From positions 1 to 64,000 of the forward strand of contig NZ_CP081149.1 in assembly GCF_019665785.1 (NCBI RefSeq): a stretch of 64,000 nucleotides of DNA. The letters are read 5' to 3'. Shown piece after piece: positions 58,567 to 64,000 of the stretch. The DNA comes from Deefgea piscis. Lineage in GTDB: Bacteria; Pseudomonadota; Gammaproteobacteria; Burkholderiales; Chitinibacteraceae. Position 1 is the stretch's first letter; the number at the start of each line of letters is the position of its first letter. The translations under genes were made by a program, and so were the position numbers. The notes under the pieces are model-generated. The model was given only the letters and a program-made list of their open reading frames with translations, ran no database searches and had not been told where the DNA came from.

Positions 58567-59762
58567 CGAATTTGACTCAACGTATCAAAAATCGGTAGCA
58601 AGACCGCCGACATCACCCAAGCGAGCAACAAACCCAAAATCACCGTTAACATTGGTTCGAGCAGCGTTTGTGCTTGCGCGACCGCCAATTTAATATCGCG
58701 CTGATAAAAATACGCCACATTGCCCAAAGCTTGATCTAGTTGCCCGGTGGTTTCGCCAATATGCAGCATGCGCAGCACCAGCGGCGGGAAAAACCGCCGC
58801 TGAGTAAAGCTCGCGGCCAGCCCCTGCCCTTCATGCATTAATTGCGTAATCTGGCGTAATTCAGCAGCGACCACCCGATTCCCAACCACACCTTGGCAAA
58901 TCTTTAGGCAATCTAAAATCGGAATCCCAGCGCGATATAGCAGCGCAAAACAATTGGCAAAGCGCGCCAAAATAATTTTTTGTTGGATCGGCCCCAGCAG
59001 CGGAATTTGCAATTGCCACGCCGCAAGTCGATCAGCAAAGCGCTCATCATGCTGGCGCGCCCACGATAGCAGCGCATACATTGCGGCCAGGCTGATTAAT
59101 ATCAGCCACCAAAAATGCTGTAAAAAATCCGCCAACGCCAATAACAGCTGGGTATGCCACGGTATGCTTTGTTGCATCGCCTGCAAAAACCCTAATAATT
59201 GCGGCACTAAATACAGCAATAAAAACACCAGCACCGCCAACACCAAACAAGCGACAAAGACTGGATACAGTAAGATTTTTTGCGTTTGCTCGCTTAGCTC
59301 ATCTTGCCACTGCAAGGAGGCAGTCAGCCCTTGCAATACCGTCACCAATTGCCCGCTAACTTCTCCAGCATGAATCAATTGCACCATCACCGCATCAAAC
59401 ACCAAGGGATGCGCTGCCAAGGCTTGCGACAATAAGCTGCCGCCTTCGATATCTTCAATCACCGTGGCCAGCACTTCACGAAATCGCGGCTGATCGAGGT
59501 GATCGCGCAAATCGATCAAACCCGCCAGCAAAGGCAAACCGGCGCGCAGTAATTGCTCTAAATGAAAAGTAAAAGTGATTAAATCGCGGCGACTGATGCG
59601 CGCGCTGCGCCAACGGCGGCGCGGCTGCGTATGGCTTTGAGCGTCAATCAGCGTTAAACCCAAGCGCGACAAGCGCAACTCAATATCGGCTAAATTGGCC
59701 GCATCCATGCCGCCTTGCTGGATTTTGCCCTGCGCATCGGCGGCGCGATATTCAAACTGCAT
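58563..59762 (-). CDS. mshG: MshG/GspF-type inner-membrane platform protein
   Basis: 399 residues from MQFEYRAADAQGKIQQGGMD. Two GspF repeats, each helical and followed by membrane segments (near 170-190, 220-240 and 370-395). Family text: TFTFHLEQLLRAGLPLLAGL and FANCFALLYRAGIPILDCLKI. It works with the MshE ATPase. It begins in the TGATG overlap with mshE. Confidence 0.9.
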   Translation of the reverse strand: MQFEYRAADAQGKIQQGGMDAANLADIELRLSRLGLTLIDAQSHTQPRRRWRSARISRRDLITFTFHLEQLLRAGLPLLAGLIDLRDHLDQPRFREVLATVIEDIEGGSLLSQALAAHPLVFDAVMVQLIHAGEVSGQLVTVLQGLTASLQWQDELSEQTQKILLYPVFVACLVLAVLVFLLLYLVPQLLGFLQAMQQSIPWHTQLLLALADFLQHFWWLILISLAAMYALLSWARQHDERFADRLAAWQLQIPLLGPIQQKIILARFANCFALLYRAGIPILDCLKICQGVVGNRVVAAELRQITQLMHEGQGLAASFTQRRFFPPLVLRMLHIGETTGQLDQALGNVAYFYQRDIKLAVAQAQTLLEPMLTVILGLLLAWVMSAVLLPIFDTLSQIR

Positions 59763-61459
59763 CACAGCATCCGCTCGCTTAAATCCACTACGCGAGCAAT
59801 TTCGTCGAAAGTCGACACGCCCTCTTTCACTCGGCGGCAAGCGTCATCGGCCAAGCTTTTAAAACCTTTACGCATCGCCAGTTCGCGGATTTCTTTAAAG
59901 CTGGCGCGGCGGGCAATCAATTCATCGAGGTCAATATCCAGCTTTAAGATTTCACTCACCGTACTGCGACCTTGATAACCTTGCTGCGCGCACTGTGGAC
60001 AACCTACCGCACGATAGATTTGTGTATCTTGAGTATCGATCTGCAGAACGCTTTTTTCATACTCATCAGGGCTATACCCCTCACGGCAAGCCATGCAGAC
60101 GCGGCGAATTAAGCGCTGGGCGATAATGCCGATGATATTGCCCGACAGAATATCGGGCAGCACGCCAATATCGAGTAAGCGCGGCACCGCGCCCATTGCC
60201 GAATTACTGTGCAAGGTTGAATACACCAAATGCCCAGTCATCGCCGCTTGAAACGCCATCTCGGCGGTGGCATGATCGCGAATTTCACCAATCAAAATCA
60301 CATCCGGATCTTGGCGCAACATCGAGCGAATGCCATTCACAAAGTCCATTTTGGACGCTTCGCTCACTGACGTTTGCCGAATCAAAGGCAAGGGATATTC
60401 AACCGGATCTTCCAGCGTCATGATATTGAGCGCGACCGAATTGATGTGATTCAAAATCGAATACAAGGTGGTGGTTTTGCCCGATCCAGTCGGCCCAGTG
60501 AGCAGAATCATCCCCGCGGGGCGGCGAATCATCTGCTGCAATAGCACTAAATTAGCCACGCTAAAATCGAGCTCAGCCAAGCTCAATAGGCCATTTTGGC
60601 GATCTAAAATCCGCAACACGAGGTTTTCGCCCCAACTGGTTGGCTGCGCCGACACGCGAAAATCCATCGCTCGTCCGGCCAAAGTCAGCGAAATTCGCCC
60701 ATCTTGCGCTGCACGCGTTTCGGCAATATTCATCTGAGCTAGCACTTTTAGCCGCACCACTATCGCTGGCCAATAGGTTTTATGCAGCGCGCGAATTTGC
60801 CGTAATACCCCGTCAATACGATAACGGATGCGAACAAAAGACAACTCTGGCTCAAAATGAATATCCGACGCGCCGCAGCGCACGGCGTCAGCCAATAAGG
60901 CATCGATCAAACGCACTACCGGTTGCGAATACTCAAACTGCGAATGATTTAAGCTGCCGTAATCAATTTCTCCGGTTTCGATTTCGCGCAAAATACCATC
61001 AATGGATAATTCAAAACCATAATATTGATCAATGGCGCGGATTAAATCCGATTCTGCCGCCAACACCACGTCGATCTCAAATTGGCCTTGCGTGTGGAGC
61101 CGCAGCTGATCAATCTGTAATAAATGATTGGGATTGGCCATGGCGACCGTCAGCTTAGTTTGCGCTGGATTTAAGCCTATTGGCAAAATCAATAAGCGCT
61201 TGGCCATCGCCTTGGGGAGCAAAGCAATCGCCAGCGCATCACAAATGACGCGACTTAAATCGATACTAACTTGGCCTAGATTTTCAGACAGTGCTTCGCG
61301 TAACACGTGATCAGATAAAAACCCCAAGTCCACTAAAATTTTGCCCAATAACAGCCCCGATTGGCGCTGCTCAAGCAAGGCGATGCGCAGTTGATCGTCA
61401 GAAATCAAACCTTTATCAATTAACTGCTCACCCAAGCGCCGTTTAGTGCTGTGCTGCAT
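59762..61459 (-). CDS. mshE: MshE-type pilus extension ATPase (GspE family)
   Basis: 565 residues. An N-terminal MshEN/GspE-N domain (RLGEQLIDKGLISDDQLRIALLEQ; this kind binds c-di-GMP in known MshE proteins), then the ATPase. Walker A GPTGSGKTTTLYSILNHIN, Asp box, Walker B DVILIGEIRDHATAEMA and a tetracysteine zinc site (CMACREGYSP..VGCPQCAQQGYQGR). The start ATG 61459 overlaps mshN by 17 bases; ATG 61471 is possible. Confidence 0.92.
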   Translation of the reverse strand: MQHSTKRRLGEQLIDKGLISDDQLRIALLEQRQSGLLLGKILVDLGFLSDHVLREALSENLGQVSIDLSRVICDALAIALLPKAMAKRLLILPIGLNPAQTKLTVAMANPNHLLQIDQLRLHTQGQFEIDVVLAAESDLIRAIDQYYGFELSIDGILREIETGEIDYGSLNHSQFEYSQPVVRLIDALLADAVRCGASDIHFEPELSFVRIRYRIDGVLRQIRALHKTYWPAIVVRLKVLAQMNIAETRAAQDGRISLTLAGRAMDFRVSAQPTSWGENLVLRILDRQNGLLSLAELDFSVANLVLLQQMIRRPAGMILLTGPTGSGKTTTLYSILNHINSVALNIMTLEDPVEYPLPLIRQTSVSEASKMDFVNGIRSMLRQDPDVILIGEIRDHATAEMAFQAAMTGHLVYSTLHSNSAMGAVPRLLDIGVLPDILSGNIIGIIAQRLIRRVCMACREGYSPDEYEKSVLQIDTQDTQIYRAVGCPQCAQQGYQGRSTVSEILKLDIDLDELIARRASFKEIRELAMRKGFKSLADDACRRVKEGVSTFDEIARVVDLSERML

Positions 61460-62552
61460 GTTGCGCCTCACTCGACATGGGCTGCGCGCTTAAGACCGCA
61501 ATCCGTTGCTGCACTGCCGAGCGATCAAACGCCCCTACCCCTTGTAACGCTTGACGATAATATTGAATCGCCAATGTAGGCTGCTGCAAATGATCCAAAC
61601 TCACCGCTAAATTAAATGCCGCCGTGGCGCTGGGGTTTTGGCTATAGACGATAAAAAACTGCGCCTGTGCTTGGCTCCAGCGCTGCTCGCTGGCATAAAA
61701 CTGCGCTAAAACCTGTGGATCAGCTTGGCCGCTTTGCTCTAATTGCAAAATATCTTGTTCAGCCACCGCTTGTGGCAGCGCCATTAACGCCTGTTTCACG
61801 GCGGCGTCTTGAGGGTGCAGCTGCAAAAGATGTTGATACAGGCTGTGTGCGCGTGGTGTATCACCACGGATTTGCGCGATGGCTGCCAAACCCAAAACCG
61901 CATCGCGCTGCCGAGGGTTTTGCTGCATCGCCTGCTGGTAATACTGCTCGGCCTGCGTAAACTCACCTTTTTGATAGGCTTGCCATGCTTGCTGTACGGG
62001 ATCTACCGGGTTCGCAGGCTGCCGTTTTATCTGCGCTTGAATCTGCGTCACGCCCGCCATACGCGCCGGCCCGCTTGGCCTAACGATCTGAGCGCTGGCG
62101 TTAAAGCGTAATTGCGGCGCTACGCGCGTGGGAGTCGCCGAAGGTGCTGATGCTTGAATTGGCTGGGTATTGGCATCTAGCGCTTTAACCAAGGACGCTG
62201 CATTAACATACCCATCCAATTGAGTATTCAATGCCGCCGTTATTGCCACCGAAGCACTGGTGATTGATTCACTTTTGACTACTTCACTAGAAACGGATTC
62301 ACGGCCAAGCGCTGCGCTCGCCATAATTGGTTTTGCTGATATTTGATACGGCAAAAAAACGTATGCCAACCCCGCACCAAGCACAATGCCACCGCCGACA
62401 ATCAACCACGGTAAACTCGCCGCCAATGCACGCTTAAGTTGGCTAGCACGGTCGGCGCCAGCCGAGCGATTGACGATCGCGGCAGCTTCATCGACGGCGC
62501 TGAAATCCGCGGAAACTTTGCCCGCGGGGGATTTTAAGCTTGGCAAATTCAT
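61443..62552 (-). CDS. mshN: MshN-like TPR pilus protein
   Basis: 369 residues: a cytosolic N-terminus, one membrane segment (LPWLIVGGGIVLGAGLAYVFL, about 48-68), a Pro/Ala-rich periplasmic spacer and TPR repeats (AWQAYQKGEFTQAEQYYQQAMQQNP, AVLGLAAIAQIRGDTPRAHSLYQHLLQLHPQ, FNLAVSLDHLQQPTLAIQYYRQAL). ATGA overlap with the secretin gene. Assigned by layout and position; the sequence itself is generic TPR. Confidence 0.75.
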   Translation of the reverse strand: MNLPSLKSPAGKVSADFSAVDEAAAIVNRSAGADRASQLKRALAASLPWLIVGGGIVLGAGLAYVFLPYQISAKPIMASAALGRESVSSEVVKSESITSASVAITAALNTQLDGYVNAASLVKALDANTQPIQASAPSATPTRVAPQLRFNASAQIVRPSGPARMAGVTQIQAQIKRQPANPVDPVQQAWQAYQKGEFTQAEQYYQQAMQQNPRQRDAVLGLAAIAQIRGDTPRAHSLYQHLLQLHPQDAAVKQALMALPQAVAEQDILQLEQSGQADPQVLAQFYASEQRWSQAQAQFFIVYSQNPSATAAFNLAVSLDHLQQPTLAIQYYRQALQGVGAFDRSAVQQRIAVLSAQPMSSEAQHAAQH

Positions 62553-64000
62553 TGCGCCGGCCCCATCGCAGGCATCAGTCCGCTGTGAAACGCCGACAAT
62601 TCTGGCGCTGATTTTGAATCAAAAAAATCAGCACTTGGCAAAATCTGCGGGTCAACCCCCTGATCTTTAATCATGATCGGGCGCAAAAACACCACTAATT
62701 CGATTTTGCTAACTTTGTCATCACGATAGCTAAACGCATCCCCAATCCACGGCAAGCGCGACAAACCCGGCACGCCTTGGCGTAAATTGACTTGTTTGTC
62801 TTGAATTAAGCCACCCAAGACAGCGATTTGGCCGCTGGCAATTTTGAGCGTGGAATCAAACTCGCGCACTTGTAATTCCGGCACCAAGCTTTTTAATGCC
62901 ACCTTGGTGGTCGATGCAATAATCGCTACCGCTGGATCTTCGACATAGCCGCTGACATTGGTAATGGTCGGCCGCACATTCATTGAGATCGCGCCCGATT
63001 CAGAAATCTGCGGCGTCACCTGCATCACCAAACCCACCGGCACGGTATGCAGCACGCTCTCATACGCCGCAGGGGTAATGATGCCATTGGTGTCTGACGT
63101 GGCCGGCGTGACCGTGATGGTGAAATAAACCAGCTCTTCCACGACTTTCATCACCGCCGGTTGGTTATTCAGCGCGGTAATTTTGGGGCTAGAGAGCACC
63201 CGGGTTTTGCCAAACTGCTCAAGTAATTTCACCGTGGCATTAAAGTTATTACTTTTGTAAGCCAATAAACTCACCGGTGCCGTCGCCAGATTATTCGCCA
63301 ATACGCTTTGCCCAAAGCTCCAACCCGCACCAGTGGCGATTTGCGCCCAATCAATGCCCGCCTGATATTGGTCACTGAGCACCACTTCAACAATCGTGGC
63401 CTCAATCAAGACTTGCCGCTGCGCTGAGGCTTGAATCTTGGCCAAATATTCGGCGACTTTTTGCTGCGATTTTTGCGGCGCCCGAATGCTAATAGTGCCG
63501 GTTTCAGGATGAATCACCACCAAATTGTGCACCGGCGCAACGGAGGAAGCTGCTTGCACGGCTTGCTGCTGGATGGCGAGGGTTTCGGCTTGGATTTTGT
63601 CAATTTGCGCCAGCATTTTTTCTAGCTTGGCGCTGTTTTCGATGGCAGTAGTTTGTGCCTGACCTGGCAGCAAGGCTTGTTGTGTTGCGTATTGACTCAG
63701 CTTGCTCGTGGCTGTGCTCGTCGGCGCTGGCTCAGATTTAATGTCGAGGATTTCTTTGAGATTACTTTCTAAGCGCTGCCAAAATAGATTTTTCGACTCG
63801 CTATCAATCGCCGAAAACGAAGTACTACCGGTGCTATTGCTGGCGTTGCTGGGATCTGAAACCGATTTAACTGAGTTTAAAATATTTAAACTCGAGCGCA
63901 TATTACGCTGCAAATTAAAGTAATCGAGCTGATAAATGCGCAGCGTTGGCGTGTCGGGCACCACGGTGAGCACGCCATTGACCATGCTCCACCGAATATC
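62549..64000 (-). CDS. mshL: Secretin of the MSHA-type pilus, N-terminus beyond the window
   Basis: Outer-membrane channel of the secretin family. 484 codons are visible, open to the right edge (the residues before MVNGVLTVVPDTPTLRIYQLDYFNLQRN read DIRWS and continue). Secretin N-domain text QKSQQKVAEYLAKIQASAQRQVLIEATIVEVVLSDQYQAGIDW and the core VVFLRPIMIKD, GGLIQDKQVNLRQGVPGLSRLPWIGDAF are diagnostic. The C-terminal tail extends about 40 residues. The upstream genes of the operon lie outside. Confidence 0.93.
   Translation of the reverse strand, partial: DIRWSMVNGVLTVVPDTPTLRIYQLDYFNLQRNMRSSLNILNSVKSVSDPSNASNSTGSTSFSAIDSESKNLFWQRLESNLKEILDIKSEPAPTSTATSKLSQYATQQALLPGQAQTTAIENSAKLEKMLAQIDKIQAETLAIQQQAVQAASSVAPVHNLVVIHPETGTISIRAPQKSQQKVAEYLAKIQASAQRQVLIEATIVEVVLSDQYQAGIDWAQIATGAGWSFGQSVLANNLATAPVSLLAYKSNNFNATVKLLEQFGKTRVLSSPKITALNNQPAVMKVVEELVYFTITVTPATSDTNGIITPAAYESVLHTVPVGLVMQVTPQISESGAISMNVRPTITNVSGYVEDPAVAIIASTTKVALKSLVPELQVREFDSTLKIASGQIAVLGGLIQDKQVNLRQGVPGLSRLPWIGDAFSYRDDKVSKIELVVFLRPIMIKDQGVDPQILPSADFFDSKSAPELSAFHSGLMPAMGPAQ

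Overview
The window reads as a chromosomal segment of a beta-proteobacterium of the order Neisseriales. A Chitinibacteraceae-like genus (Chitinibacter, Deefgea, Iodobacter relatives) is my best guess. The reasons are the gene order dusB-fis-purH-purD, gatCAB facing mreBCD-mrdA-rodA-rlpA, a secreted GH19 chitinase, and the family resemblance of the housekeeping proteins. No rRNA, tRNA or CRISPR array was seen. The genus is inferred, not shown.

Layout. (1) 1-4.1 kb, minus strand: a chemosensory cluster in the order cheY-like, STAS, cheA, MCP, running off the left edge. (2) 4.3-19.4 kb, minus strand: housekeeping genes hemF, panD, an unknown gene, an RNB ribonuclease, prfA-hemA, feoAB, purD, pagP, purH-fis-dusB and a GST. 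(3) 19.5-24.6 kb, minus strand: a sensor kinase, a TerB-like protein, a MscS channel and a PD-(D/E)XK nuclease. (4) 24.7-29.7 kb: an accessory island, mostly plus strand, with a miniature mobile element, a MEKHLA protein, a GH19 chitinase, a nest of degenerate repeats, and an AT-rich FRG-YfbU gene pair. (5) 29.7-33.5 kb, minus: gatCAB with a Uma2 gene between gatA and gatB. (6) 34.0-40.7 kb, plus: the cell-shape operon mreBCD-mrdA-rodA-rlpA. (7) 40.8-45 kb, minus: a PAS-GGDEF-EAL protein and argA. (8) 45.1-54.1 kb, minus: a surface-polysaccharide cluster (Wzx-like flippase, five glycosyltransferases, a PhyH-type dioxygenase, a WbaP-like initiating transferase) interrupted by a REP/RAYT unit. 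(9) 54.2-55.8 kb: a second MCP. (10) 55.9-64 kb, minus: an MSHA-type pilus operon (mshL-N-E-G-I-J-K), running off the right edge.

Most striking observation. Two copies of a 274-277 bp element (24736-25009 and, inverted, 56190-56466) share a full sequence, imperfect terminal inverted repeats beginning GGC..TG.T, and an internal hairpin. The second copy has a perfect 8-bp target duplication (AAATACAG) and sits just after the start codon of mshK. Removing the element plus one duplication restores an ordinary signal peptide (MKYSVLLLLCWAMPVQA). The insertion adds exactly 95 codons without a stop, so mshK is extended, or restarted from an ATG inside the element, rather than destroyed. A third, truncated relative at 27.65 kb has a different hairpin stem with matching changes on both arms. 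This is an active or recently active non-autonomous element of a structured repeat family.

Caution. Every protein-coding gene between 1 and about 8.6 kb that is longer than panD and cheY contains apparent one- or two-base deletions (MCP, cheA, STAS, hemF, the unknown gene, the RNase), while the genes after 8.7 kb read through. This looks like locally poor sequence rather than gene decay.
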